A stretch of DNA of 34,654 nucleotides from an uncultured Eggerthellaceae bacterium (GCA_934670115.1 CAKUOV010000026.1:1-34654); one strand, 5' to 3'; positions 8,607 through 16,731 are shown, counted from the first letter of the stretch. Made by a program: numbers and translations. Notes: a model not told the origin generated them from the letters alone.

Positions 8607-9467
8607 ATGCAGAATCACTTTTCCAACGAGCAGCGCGCCGAGGTTCTTGCTCAGGCGCTGCCGTACATACGGTTCCATGCGGGGCAGATCATCGTTATTA
8701 AATACGGTGGCAACGCAATGGTTGACGAGCATCTAAAGCAGCAGGTCATGGAAGATATTGTTCTGCTGTGGCTTGTTGGCGTGCGCGTGGTGCTCGTTCA
8801 TGGCGGCGGCCCGGAAATCAGCGCGTTAACGAAGCGGCTTGGCAAGGAAGTGCAGTTCATCGATGGTCAGCGTGTGACCGATGAGGAAACCGTTGACATT
8901 GTGCAAATGGTTCTGGCGGGCAAGGTAAACAAGACGCTGGTGGGCATGCTCAGTCAGCGCGGCGGCAATGCCATGGGGCTTTCGGGCTTGGACAGTCGCT
9001 TGATTCAGGCGAAACAGCGTGATCCGAAGTTGGGGTTCGTGGGCGACGTGACGTCGGTAAACGTCAAGCCGATTCTCGATTTGCTCGATGGCGGGTATAT
9101 TCCGGTCATCTCGACGCTTGGCTGCGGGCCAAATGGCGAAACGTACAACATCAACGGAGACATTGCTGCCGCAGCTATTGCCGGTGCCCTGAACGCGCAG
9201 CGCCTTATCATGATGACCGATATCGCGGGCGTTTTGCGTGATAAAGATGATCCTTCGAGCCTTATCGCCGAGATGACGGTTACGCAGGCATCGGAACTTA
9301 AAGAGAGCGGCATTATTTCGGGTGGCATGATCCCCAAAGTGGCGTGCTGCATTGACGCCATTGAGCGTGGCGTGGAAAAAGTTGTCATTATGGACGGACG
9401 CATTCCGCACTCCATTTTGATGGAGCTTATGACCGACGAAGGCGCCGGCACGATGGTTACGGCGTAA
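8607..9467 (+). CDS. argB: acetylglutamate kinase
   Basis: ArgB phosphorylates N-acetylglutamate at the gamma-carboxyl using ATP. The 286-residue sequence has the amino-acid-kinase signatures IVIKYGGNAM near residue 30, VLVHGGGPEI, the mid-domain INGDIAAAAIA and the C-terminal SGGMIPKV. The N-terminal helix (NEQRAEVLAQALPYIRFHAG) is of the type found in hexameric, arginine-inhibited NAGKs, so feedback inhibition by arginine is likely by family knowledge. The ATG is preceded by a purine-rich stretch (GAAGAACGAAGAG) rather than a single clear Shine-Dalgarno. It is the third gene of the argCJBD operon. Confidence 0.96.
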   Translation: MQNHFSNEQRAEVLAQALPYIRFHAGQIIVIKYGGNAMVDEHLKQQVMEDIVLLWLVGVRVVLVHGGGPEISALTKRLGKEVQFIDGQRVTDEETVDIVQMVLAGKVNKTLVGMLSQRGGNAMGLSGLDSRLIQAKQRDPKLGFVGDVTSVNVKPILDLLDGGYIPVISTLGCGPNGETYNINGDIAAAAIAGALNAQRLIMMTDIAGVLRDKDDPSSLIAEMTVTQASELKESGIISGGMIPKVACCIDAIERGVEKVVIMDGRIPHSILMELMTDEGAGTMVTA

Positions 9468-9575
9468 TGTTCTGTCGGCAATCCGTTTGTTGGGGTTTGC
9501 CGAACATGTGCTAAATAGACAACGTTTTACCTGCGGTTTTATAGGGCATAACACCTTGAAGAGAAGGAAAAACCA

Positions 9576-10745
9576 GTGAGAATTACTGATATTGATACCG
9601 AATTTGTGGCGGGAACGTATAAGCGTTTTCCCGTTGAGCTCGTGCGCGGCGAAGGCTGCCATGCCTACGATGCGCAGGGCAAGCGCTACATTGATATGGG
9701 CTCGGGCATTGGCGTGAACGCTTTCGGCTATGCCGATGAGCAGTGGCAGCAAGCGGTAATTTCCCAGCTGGAAACGTTGCAGCACACCTCGAATCTGTAT
9801 TTCACCGAACCGTGTGCAAAGTTGGCTGAAATGCTGTGCGAGCGTACCGGCATGAAGAAAGTCTTTTTCGCCAACTCTGGCGCTGAATCGAACGAGTGCG
9901 CCATCAAAGTTGCACGCAAATGGGCGGCCGATACAAAAGGCTCCGAGTACTCTACTATCGTGACGTTGCAAAACAGCTTCCACGGGCGCACTATCACTAC
10001 GCTTGCGGCCACCGGGCAAGAGCATTATCACGAGTTGTTCCAGCCGTTGACGCCTGGATTCGTTCATGTTCCGGCAAACGATGCGCAGACGCTGCGTTCC
10101 TGCTTGGAGACGCATAACGTTGCGGGTGTGCTTATCGAGTGCATTCAGGGCGAAGGTGGCGTACTGCCGCTTGAGCCTGAATATGTGCGTGCTGTTGAAG
10201 CGCTGTGCCATGAGTTCGATTGCTTGTTCATGGTGGACGAGGTGCAAACGGGTAATGGTCGTACGGGTAAACTCTATGCGTACATGAACTACGACGTGAA
10301 TCCCGATATTGTCACTACGGCGAAGGGTCTGGGCGGCGGACTGCCCATTGGCGCATGCCTCATGGGCAGTCGCGTTCAAAACACGCTGGGATATGGTGAT
10401 CATGGTTCGACGTTTGGTGGAAATCCTGTTTGTTGCGCTGGCGCGTTGAGCATCCTTTCTCGTATCGACGATGCTCTTCTTGAGCTGGTGGGCAAGAAAG
10501 CGGTTTATTTACGTGATCGTTTTCAAGGTGCAGACGGCATCGAGAGTGTTTCGGGCTTAGGCTTGATGATGGGGTTGAAGACAACTCGTCCCGCTGCTCA
10601 AGTGGTGTCCGATTGCCGTGATCAGGGTGTCTTATGCTTGACTGCTAAGGATAAAGTTCGTCTTTTGCCTCCTTTGAACATTCCGTTTGAAGATTTGGCT
10701 GAAGCGGTTGATGTTATTCTTGCCGCTGCGGCACGTCCTTGCTAG
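9576..10745 (+). CDS. argD: acetylornithine aminotransferase
   Basis: ArgD is a PLP-dependent class III aminotransferase that converts N-acetylglutamate semialdehyde to N-acetylornithine with glutamate; homologues often also serve as succinyldiaminopimelate aminotransferases. Seen here (389 residues): the cofactor-binding NSGAESNECAIK, FHGRT, MVDEVQTGNGRTG and the Schiff-base Lys250 in TTAKGLGGGLPIG. The start is a GTG with GAGAAGG about eight bases before it. It is the last gene of the arg cluster: argF, argG and argH are not in this window. Its last 32 bases overlap the 3' end of the oppositely transcribed gene. Confidence 0.95.
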   Translation: MRITDIDTEFVAGTYKRFPVELVRGEGCHAYDAQGKRYIDMGSGIGVNAFGYADEQWQQAVISQLETLQHTSNLYFTEPCAKLAEMLCERTGMKKVFFANSGAESNECAIKVARKWAADTKGSEYSTIVTLQNSFHGRTITTLAATGQEHYHELFQPLTPGFVHVPANDAQTLRSCLETHNVAGVLIECIQGEGGVLPLEPEYVRAVEALCHEFDCLFMVDEVQTGNGRTGKLYAYMNYDVNPDIVTTAKGLGGGLPIGACLMGSRVQNTLGYGDHGSTFGGNPVCCAGALSILSRIDDALLELVGKKAVYLRDRFQGADGIESVSGLGLMMGLKTTRPAAQVVSDCRDQGVLCLTAKDKVRLLPPLNIPFEDLAEAVDVILAAAARPC

Positions 10746-11628
10746 GAAGAGCCAACGGGGTGGTTCTTGAAGCGGGCTGCGTAGTCTCGATTGTCGCGCT
10801 GAGCTGCGTCTTAGAGGGGGCTGTGTAATGCGACCCCTGCGCGCCTAATGCGCTTTCGGGCTGTTGCATTTCCGTCAAGTTGCACCAGTAGCGTACGGGC
10901 ATATGCTGGCGGCGCAATTCAGGGTTGTAGCGTGCATCAATGGACAGCGTGCGATAAAACAAGCGCCACGCATCTTGCATAAGGCATTCTTCCGAGGAAT
11001 ACATTGGTGCGTTGAAACAGCTGGTGTTGACAAGATACCAGCTGTTTTTTTCATACACGCCGGCAATATGGTGCACTTCATCGTAAATAGCGAATGGCTG
11101 ATCATTGAATCGTGCAGCAAACCAATTCATGACCAGGGGAATCACATTATCACGTGGGTTGCATACCGCAAACCACCCCCCGCTTTCCAAATGAGAAAAC
11201 CGCACGAATTGGCGCATGCGTTCGCATTCAACGTCCACGGCTTTCACTAGGCGCATGAGCTCGCCGACAACGGGGTCGGCTAGCTGGTTGAGCAGATACC
11301 CGCGTTTTTTCATGAGCTTCTGCACGAAGTGAAGAACGGTGGTTCCCGCATGGGGGTCGCTGGAAACCGATGCTTTCTTTACGGCCTCGAATGTCGCCTT
11401 GCCTCCAGCGCCTATGATGCCGCGTGCGACCCGCTGCGCATGGGCGGCGTTAGTTTCAATTTGTCGTTCTTCCTGTCCCAAGCGCAACTGTAGCCGATCG
11501 CGTGGCGCAATATCTAACGGGTTCTCACGGTTGGCGTAAGCGGCAAATATGGCGCTGAACAGCCCTTCAAGGGTTCCATCGTAACTGTAGGCAATCTCAA
11601 GGGCGGCTTCTTCGATATGCGTTTTCAT
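10714..11628 (-). CDS. putative DNA metabolism/repair protein, TIGR03915 family
   Basis: This 304-residue protein belongs to the conserved family (DUF4130-type) that occurs next to a radical-SAM DNA modification/repair protein and, in many genomes, is fused or linked to a uracil-DNA-glycosylase-like domain. Recognisable parts are YDGTLEGLFSAIFAAY at the start, RFSHLESGGWFAVCNPRDNVIPL and HFAxRF-like FAARFNDQPFAIYDE. No glycosylase domain is attached here. The last 50 or so residues are low-complexity (Gln/Ser/Thr/Pro) and extend beyond the normal family length, running over the end of argD. Its ATG overlaps the stop of the upstream radical-SAM gene as ATGA, implying translational coupling. 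Biochemical function is unproven. Confidence 0.85.
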   Translation of the reverse strand: MKTHIEEAALEIAYSYDGTLEGLFSAIFAAYANRENPLDIAPRDRLQLRLGQEERQIETNAAHAQRVARGIIGAGGKATFEAVKKASVSSDPHAGTTVLHFVQKLMKKRGYLLNQLADPVVGELMRLVKAVDVECERMRQFVRFSHLESGGWFAVCNPRDNVIPLVMNWFAARFNDQPFAIYDEVHHIAGVYEKNSWYLVNTSCFNAPMYSSEECLMQDAWRLFYRTLSIDARYNPELRRQHMPVRYWCNLTEMQQPESALGAQGSHYTAPSKTQLSATIETTQPASRTTPLALPSKDVPQRQE

Positions 11629-13016
11629 GAACTCATCAGCGCCTTCTGCGGTGTGTTTTGTAAAAGCTGCTTTCCCAATGGCGCGGGTTGCTTAAGCGCT
11701 CGTGTTTCGCTGTCGAACAAGCTCATTTGGCCCGGTAACACCTTGTCGGCGCGTCTTCCGTGATGACCCCCGTTGATGGGGCCTGCAAGCACGCCATGAA
11801 GTCCTTCGCGTGAAAAATCCGCGCCCGAGCCACAATAGGAACCGTTGCAAGTGATGAAAAAGCGTGCGCGTTTATAGGCAATGCCAAGTTTTTTAAGCTC
11901 CCTTTCTCCCAACGCATGGGTGCGTCGTGCTTTCACGATAAGGCGTGCGCCTTTTGCGCCAATGCCGGGAACGCGCAGGAGTTCTTCAAGCGGTGCTTTG
12001 TTGACTTCAACGGGGAAGAAGTCCAGATGGTTGAGCGCCCAATTCGCTTTCGGATCAACATCGGTTTCCAGGAAGGGGTGGGTTTCGTCGATTATTTCAG
12101 TCACGTCGAATTGGTAGAAGCGCAACAGCCAATCTGCCTGATAAAGGCGATGCTCGCGATTGAGCTGGATGGCGTCGTTTTGCGGCAAGCGTGCATCGGT
12201 GTTCACGGGAAGATAAGCGCTGAAAAACACGCGCTTCAAGTCCATTTGCCGATAGAGCGCAGCTGATAACGTTAGTATTTGGAAATCGCTTTCAGGGGTT
12301 GCGCCAATAATCATTTGGGTGCTTTGACCTGCAGGAACAAATGCACGCTGCTTTTTGCGTGGATGCGAATGCGTCAGATATGTTGTGCTTCTGCGTGCAA
12401 GACTGCGCGATTCGGCGTCTTCGGCAGAGCTGTCGCGAATCTGGCGCATAGGCGCCAAAATTGACCGCTTGCTCTTCTGCGGACAGAGTAGTTGCAAGCT
12501 CTTCTGGCTGGGTAGTTCCATGTTCACGCTCATGCGGTCGGCAAGCCTGCCCAGTTGGTCAACGAGTTCAGGAGAGGCGCCGGGAACCGCCTTCGCATGA
12601 ATGTAACCGTTGAAGCGGTGTTCTTCGCGCAGTATTTGCAACGTTTGAATCATGAGTTCAGTGGTGTAGTCGGCGTTTTTAATGACTCCCGAACTCAGGA
12701 AAAGCCCTTCGATATAGTTGCGTCGATAAAACGATATAGTCAAATCGGCAAGTTCTTGTGGGGTAAACGCGGCACGCTTTACTTCGTTCGAACGTCGGCT
12801 TGCGCAGTAAGCGCAATCATAGACGCATACATTTGTCATGAGAACTTTCAGCAGGGAGATACAGCGCCCATCTGCGGTGAAGCTGTGGCAACAGCCGGCA
12901 GACAGGGCATTCCCTAACTGTCCTTTGCGTGCACCTCGGTCCACCCCCGAAGAGGTACAGGCGACATCGTATTTTGCGGCGTCTGCTAATATTTCCAGCT
13001 TCGCAAGAACGTCCAC
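11625..13016 (-). CDS. putative DNA modification/repair radical SAM protein (TIGR03916 family)
   Basis: A 463-residue radical-SAM protein. It has the conserved start KLEILADAAKYDVACTSSG, the 4Fe-4S motif CVYDCAYC (Cys64, Cys68, Cys71), and a C-terminal helix-hairpin-helix LRVPGIGAKGARLIVKARR suited to DNA binding. Families of this kind are annotated as putative DNA modification or repair enzymes; no substrate is established. The frame extends to a TTG at 13064 without a ribosome site. I prefer GTG 13016, because GAAGGAGG lies exactly five bases upstream of it. The gene is first in a two-gene operon with the TIGR03915 partner and is preceded by a promoter containing LexA-type boxes, so induction by DNA damage is likely. 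About 55 residues around 200-250 are Ser/Arg-rich and look like an insertion. Confidence 0.87.
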   Translation of the reverse strand: MDVLAKLEILADAAKYDVACTSSGVDRGARKGQLGNALSAGCCHSFTADGRCISLLKVLMTNVCVYDCAYCASRRSNEVKRAAFTPQELADLTISFYRRNYIEGLFLSSGVIKNADYTTELMIQTLQILREEHRFNGYIHAKAVPGASPELVDQLGRLADRMSVNMELPSQKSLQLLCPQKSKRSILAPMRQIRDSSAEDAESRSLARRSTTYLTHSHPRKKQRAFVPAGQSTQMIIGATPESDFQILTLSAALYRQMDLKRVFFSAYLPVNTDARLPQNDAIQLNREHRLYQADWLLRFYQFDVTEIIDETHPFLETDVDPKANWALNHLDFFPVEVNKAPLEELLRVPGIGAKGARLIVKARRTHALGERELKKLGIAYKRARFFITCNGSYCGSGADFSREGLHGVLAGPINGGHHGRRADKVLPGQMSLFDSETRALKQPAPLGKQLLQNTPQKALMSS

Positions 13017-13076
13017 CAGCGCCTCCTTCGCAGTCCGGCAGTTGACAACCAGAGCTTTCTCCAAATTCTAAAAATA

Positions 13077-13134
13077 AGAACTTCTGTTCGTTTTTATGAT
13101 ATGCTACTATAAACAAACAGATGTTCGATGTCAA
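13077..13134 (-). promoter_or_regulatory. SOS-type promoter with two LexA boxes
   Basis: Read leftward, TTGACA (13134-13129), a 17-base spacer and TATAGT (13111-13106) form a near-consensus promoter. Within the spacer lies CGAACATCTGTTTG (13127-13114), matching 13 of 14 positions of the Gram-positive SOS box CGAACRNRYGTTYG. A second box, CGAACAGAAGTTCT (13090-13077), matches 12 of 14 and sits just after the expected start of transcription. Bound LexA would cover both the promoter and the early transcribed region. The leader to the GTG start would be about 80 bases. Confidence 0.75.
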
Positions 13135-13202
13135 GAAAAAAGATCGAATAGCATCAACGGATTGCGCGTCATCCATTCCTGCTTTTCGAGATGTCGGTGT
13201 TC

Positions 13203-13231
13203 TTGAAAATATAGCTTTAAAGCTATATAAT
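13203..13231 (+). promoter_or_regulatory. toxin-antitoxin promoter with 20-bp palindromic operator
   Basis: TTGAAA (13203-13208), exactly 17 bases, then TATAAT (13226-13231) make an almost perfect sigma-70 promoter reading into the toxin gene, whose ATG is 18 bases after the -10. The spacer and half of the -10 are one perfect 20-bp palindrome (13209-13228) with half-site ATATAGCTTT. This is what autoregulation by the downstream Xre antitoxin dimer, alone or with the toxin, would need. Confidence 0.75.
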
Positions 13232-13248
13232 TTGCAAAGCGAGGGAGT

Positions 13249-13614
13249 ATGTGGGTAATCGAAATTGAATACATTACAGAATGGCTCGACAATTTGGATG
13301 CTGAGACGATTGCGAAAATATTTGCTGCGCTGAAAAGACTGGAGCAAGAAGGGCCAAATCTGGGGAGACCTTTAGTAGATACCCTCTCGGGAACAACCTT
13401 CAAGAATCTGAAAGAGTTACGGCCCGCTTCTCCAAAGGGATCAGAAATCAGGATTATCTTTGCCTTCGATCCCTCAAGAAAAGCGATCATGTTACTTGGT
13501 GGAGATAAGGCTAAAGGGAAGAACGGCAGAACGAAATGGTCCGAGTGGTATAAGCGTGCGATACCTAAGGCCGAGGCGATCTATCGCGATCATTTGAAAG
13601 AATCGAAGGGGTGA
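13249..13614 (+). CDS. type II toxin, RelE/ParE (HigB-like) family
   Basis: A 121-residue basic protein with the RelE/HigB-type pattern: an N-terminal helical pair (EWLDNLDAETIAKIFAALKRLEQEG), then LGRPLVDTLSGTTFKNLKELRP, the core strand SEIRIIFAFDPSRKAIMLLGGDK and a basic C-terminal helix. Family members are mostly ribosome-dependent mRNA endonucleases; activity here is inferred. GAGGGAG directly precedes the ATG. The stop overlaps or closely adjoins the antitoxin start, the toxin-first order typical of higBA-like pairs. The gene is more AT-rich than its surroundings, consistent with acquisition by transfer. Confidence 0.88.
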   Translation: MWVIEIEYITEWLDNLDAETIAKIFAALKRLEQEGPNLGRPLVDTLSGTTFKNLKELRPASPKGSEIRIIFAFDPSRKAIMLLGGDKAKGKNGRTKWSEWYKRAIPKAEAIYRDHLKESKG

Positions 13615-13619
13615 AAGAT

Positions 13620-13922
13620 GTGAGTAACTTGGATGAGTATCTGATTAAACGAGGGGTGACACCTGCTCAGATGAAGCAGGCGGAACAGGAAACTCAGGCT
13701 TTGGTTGATGCCTATAACCTTCGAGAGGCCCGCAAAGCGTCTCATATGACGCAGGTCCAGGTTGCGAAGGCTATCGGCGTATCCCAGAATCGCGTTTCTC
13801 GTATGGAGAACGGTGATCTTGGGGCCATGAGCGTTGATTCGCTGCGTCGTTACGTTGCGGCATTGGGAGGCAATTTGACACTTGTGGCAACGCTACCTGG
13901 AGGTCGGTTCGAAATAGCGTAG
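13620..13922 (+). CDS. antitoxin, Xre-family helix-turn-helix (HigA-like)
   Basis: The 100-residue protein carries a Cro/C1-type HTH (about residues 35-85: MTQVQVAKAIGVSQNRVSRM, then the stabilising helix SVDSLRRYVAALGG). It is expected to neutralise the toxin encoded immediately upstream and to bind the palindrome in front of the toxin gene. Two in-frame GTG starts exist. The one at 13611 overlaps the toxin stop by four bases but leaves no room for its ribosome site. The one at 13620 has AAGGGG eight bases upstream and gives the more typical MSNLDEYL start, so I use it. Its end is 19 bases from the convergent MFS gene. Confidence 0.88.
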   Translation: MSNLDEYLIKRGVTPAQMKQAEQETQALVDAYNLREARKASHMTQVQVAKAIGVSQNRVSRMENGDLGAMSVDSLRRYVAALGGNLTLVATLPGGRFEIA

Positions 13923-13941
13923 CCGCAAGCGCATCGTGATC

Positions 13942-15888
13942 CTACGCCCCGATGGTCTGTTGCGTCAGAAGCGATTCGTGGCTTTTCATGTACTGCGCCA
14001 TGGCGAACTTCGTAATGTCCGAGCGGTTGATGATGCCCACAATAACGCCGTCATCCAGCACGGGCACCTTCTTCAGGTGGTTTTCGCCTAGAACGCGGCA
14101 TACCACGGACAGGCGATCGTGGATATCTACGCAGATGATTCCCATATGCGCAATGGAGGTGACCGGCTGCTCCATCAGGGACTTCAGACGCTCCTCAAAC
14201 CCAGCGGAGTTGGCACTGCCTACCGAGCTGCGAATAAGCATGCTCACGGGATCAACGTATTCCTTGTTGCTTTCTTCGCCGGAAAGTGCGCGCAGAATGT
14301 CGCCATCGGAGATAAAGCCCACCGCTTTGCCTTGCGCGTTCACAATCGGAACGGCGCTTACGTCCTTCTCCACAAATGCGGCAGCAGCTTCTGCCACTGT
14401 TGCGGTGTCGTCGATGGTGAACACGTCGCGCTTCATGATCTGCTCCAGCGTGAAGCGGCGCTGTCCGCCCTCATCGGCGCTTACGTTGTGCGCGCGGTTA
14501 CTCTTCACCAGCGCGATGGATAGAATCATAACCAGTGCGGCAATGCAGGAAGAGAAAACGAATGCAACATCGAAGCCCAGCGCGTTTGCGGCATGGATTT
14601 CAAGACCCGCACCCGTGCCTATATTCGTTGCAAACGTCGAGATAGAAACAATAATTGCCGTTCCCAGGGCGCCTGCCACCATGCGGGTGGTGTTGCTGAT
14701 GGACGATCCGTGGCTCATCAGCTTATCGTCAAGCGCATTCATGCCCCATGTGCTAATAGGCATGTTGATCAGGGCAAAAGCAGCGTTGCGCATTGCCATG
14801 CATGCACCCACGGCCCACAAGGGCGTATCCAGGTTGAAAAAACACATGGGAATTGTGGCGGCCGTGAAAATAGCGCCGCCGCCAATTGCCAGCTTGCGTG
14901 GTCCCTTCTTGTCAAAAAGGCGTCCTACAATGGGGTTCAGGACCGCCATAAGAATGGCGCCTGGAATCATGGTCAGGCCAGACATCGTGGCGGAATACCC
15001 CAGTGTCGATTGAATGAAGATGGGGATAAGAATCGGGCCGCACATGAGTCCCGGTTGCAAAACTACAATGATGATGGTCGATATGGCGAAGCGCTTGTTC
15101 TTGAGGATATCCACCTTCAGCATGGGGTAATCCATGTGAAGCTGACGATGCACGAAGAACGCCAGGATAAGCAGGCCCAGCAAAATAGAACCAATAACCA
15201 GGGGCGAAAATCCCACCGTGCCCATCATGCTGAATCCGTACAGCAACGAACCCAAGCCCAGCGAAGAAGAGATAACGGAAAGCTTGTCCATGCGGCTTTT
15301 TCGCTCGCGCTTGCCGCCATCGCCATTCTTCAGCGCAATCAGGCCTGCAATGATGCCCGCCGCGGAAAGGCCCGAGACAATATAGAATAGAACATGCCAG
15401 TTAAACGAGTCGATAACAAGGCCGGAAAGCGTGGGGCCAGCAGCGGGGGCTACAGCGTTGACCAGGCCGAATACGCCCATTGCCTGCCCGCGATGCTCCA
15501 CGGGAAACGACGTCATGAGCTCGGTCAGGCACATGGGCATGAGCATGCCCGCGCCTACGGCTTGCAGCATACGGCCAATCAGCAGGAGCTGGAAAGACGG
15601 GCCCCACGCAGCGAAAAGCGATCCCGCAAGGAAAGCAACCATGGCGCAGGTGAACAGCGTGCGCGTGCTGTAGTTGTCAATCAGGTGCGCTACGATAGGC
15701 ACCATAATGGCGTTTACGATGGTGAAGCCGTTCACAAGCCACTGCACCGTTGCCGTATCAATGGCAAACTCTACCATGATGGTGGAAAGCGCAGGGGTGA
15801 TAAGTGTTTGGTTGAGCAGCGTGACGAAAGAACCGCAGGTCAGCACAGCAAGGCCGATGAAGTTTTCACGCGATAGACCCATTATCAT
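13942..15888 (-). CDS. DHA2-type MFS transporter fused to a CBS-domain pair
   Basis: Residues 1-465 form a major-facilitator permease of the 14-TM drug:H+ antiporter type: GRMLQAVGAGMLMP is motif C-like, RLFDKKGPRKL matches the cytoplasmic loop motif, and hydrophobic segments run throughout. Residues about 484-538 and 574-628 are two CBS modules (MKRDVFTIDDTATVAEAA..., SDGDILRALSG; VPVLDDGVIVGIINRSDI), which in other proteins bind adenine nucleotides and control activity. A soluble CBS tail on a DHA2 permease is uncommon. AGGAG lies eight bases before the ATG. It follows an amidohydrolase gene by 48 bases and is probably co-transcribed, suggesting that the transporter moves a substrate or product of that enzyme. 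The substrate is unknown. Confidence 0.9.
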   Translation of the reverse strand: MIMGLSRENFIGLAVLTCGSFVTLLNQTLITPALSTIMVEFAIDTATVQWLVNGFTIVNAIMVPIVAHLIDNYSTRTLFTCAMVAFLAGSLFAAWGPSFQLLLIGRMLQAVGAGMLMPMCLTELMTSFPVEHRGQAMGVFGLVNAVAPAAGPTLSGLVIDSFNWHVLFYIVSGLSAAGIIAGLIALKNGDGGKRERKSRMDKLSVISSSLGLGSLLYGFSMMGTVGFSPLVIGSILLGLLILAFFVHRQLHMDYPMLKVDILKNKRFAISTIIIVVLQPGLMCGPILIPIFIQSTLGYSATMSGLTMIPGAILMAVLNPIVGRLFDKKGPRKLAIGGGAIFTAATIPMCFFNLDTPLWAVGACMAMRNAAFALINMPISTWGMNALDDKLMSHGSSISNTTRMVAGALGTAIIVSISTFATNIGTGAGLEIHAANALGFDVAFVFSSCIAALVMILSIALVKSNRAHNVSADEGGQRRFTLEQIMKRDVFTIDDTATVAEAAAAFVEKDVSAVPIVNAQGKAVGFISDGDILRALSGEESNKEYVDPVSMLIRSSVGSANSAGFEERLKSLMEQPVTSIAHMGIICVDIHDRLSVVCRVLGENHLKKVPVLDDGVIVGIINRSDITKFAMAQYMKSHESLLTQQTIGA

Positions 15889-15936
15889 GGCAGGACTCCT
15901 TTCCGGTGTTCTGTGGTGCGAATGCGCGAAGCCCTG

Positions 15937-16731
15937 CTACGCTACGGAATATCCCAGGAAGCGCTCAGCGTTCTTCCATAGGATTTTTTCCATCTCGTCG
16001 TCGGTCAGATCAAGGCTGCGCAAAAATGCCAGCTCAGAGGTGGGTTCCCACATGGGGAAGTCGCTGCCGAACAGAATGCGGTCGGCGCCGTAAATGCGGA
16101 TGAGCTCCTTCGCGCGCTGGGCACCCACGAATGCAAACGAGCTAGAGCAGTCCATGAAGCAGCTCTCGTCTTCCATGTACTCCACCGCTAAATCGGGCAC
16201 GCTCCAGCCGCCGAAATGCGCTGCGTTCACTTTCAACTGGGGAAACGTGTGGCAAATGTTCTTGATGCGGCGCGGGTGCGAATAATCGTAGCGGTAATCG
16301 CCCGCGTGCAGAATCAGGCACGCGCGGCCTTCGATCATCTCGTAAATGCGCATCATGCGCGGATCATCGGCATTTACGTACTGGGTGTCGGGGTGGATCT
16401 TCATGCCGTGCAACCCTGCGGCCAGACAGCGTTCGATTTCGGCTTCAGGGTCGTCAAAATCGGGATGCATGGTCATGAACCCAATGAACTCGGGATGCAG
16501 CTGGCATTGCTCGATGATGAAGTTATTGATGCTGGTCACGTTATGAGGCTTCACGGCCACGGAATGGACAATAGCATGCGTGATGCCGCCTTGCTTCATG
16601 TATTCAAGCAGGCGGCCTGCGGTGCCGTCGCCGTCCATTTCCAAAGAGTAGAAATCGCCGACAGATTGCACCGCGCGGGTGGCAATCTTTTCCGGGTAAA
16701 TATGGCAATGCGCATCAACGATAGGCATCAT
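15937..16731 (-). CDS. amidohydrolase-family (Amidohydro_2, PF04909-like) metal-dependent hydrolase
   Basis: A 264-residue TIM-barrel hydrolase or decarboxylase. The N-terminal metal motif DAHCHIYPEK, the strand HGMKIHPD, LILHAGDYR, NAAHFGGW and the C-terminal acid in GSDFPMW are all placed as in the PF04909 family. These enzymes act on varied substrates (e.g. aromatic carboxylic acids, lactones), so no substrate is proposed. Two adjacent ATGs (16731, 16728) follow AGAAGAGG, and either could be used. It leads an operon with the MFS-CBS gene. The upstream spacer is shared with the divergently transcribed wall hydrolase. Confidence 0.88.
   Translation of the reverse strand: MMPIVDAHCHIYPEKIATRAVQSVGDFYSLEMDGDGTAGRLLEYMKQGGITHAIVHSVAVKPHNVTSINNFIIEQCQLHPEFIGFMTMHPDFDDPEAEIERCLAAGLHGMKIHPDTQYVNADDPRMMRIYEMIEGRACLILHAGDYRYDYSHPRRIKNICHTFPQLKVNAAHFGGWSVPDLAVEYMEDESCFMDCSSSFAFVGAQRAKELIRIYGADRILFGSDFPMWEPTSELAFLRSLDLTDDEMEKILWKNAERFLGYSVA

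Noticed and set aside
8826..10403. 525-codon minus-strand frame across argB and argD
   Set aside because: It is antisense to two firmly identified genes, has antisense-type composition and matches nothing recognised.
13017..13064. TTG 13064 as start of the radical-SAM gene
   Set aside because: It lacks a ribosome site, while GTG 13016 has GAAGGAGG five bases upstream and begins at the conserved region.
13611..13619. GTG 13611 as antitoxin start (GTGA overlap with the toxin stop)
   Set aside because: The only Shine-Dalgarno-like sequence overlaps it; the GTG at 13620 has proper spacing and gives a more typical N-terminus. The overlap start is not excluded experimentally.
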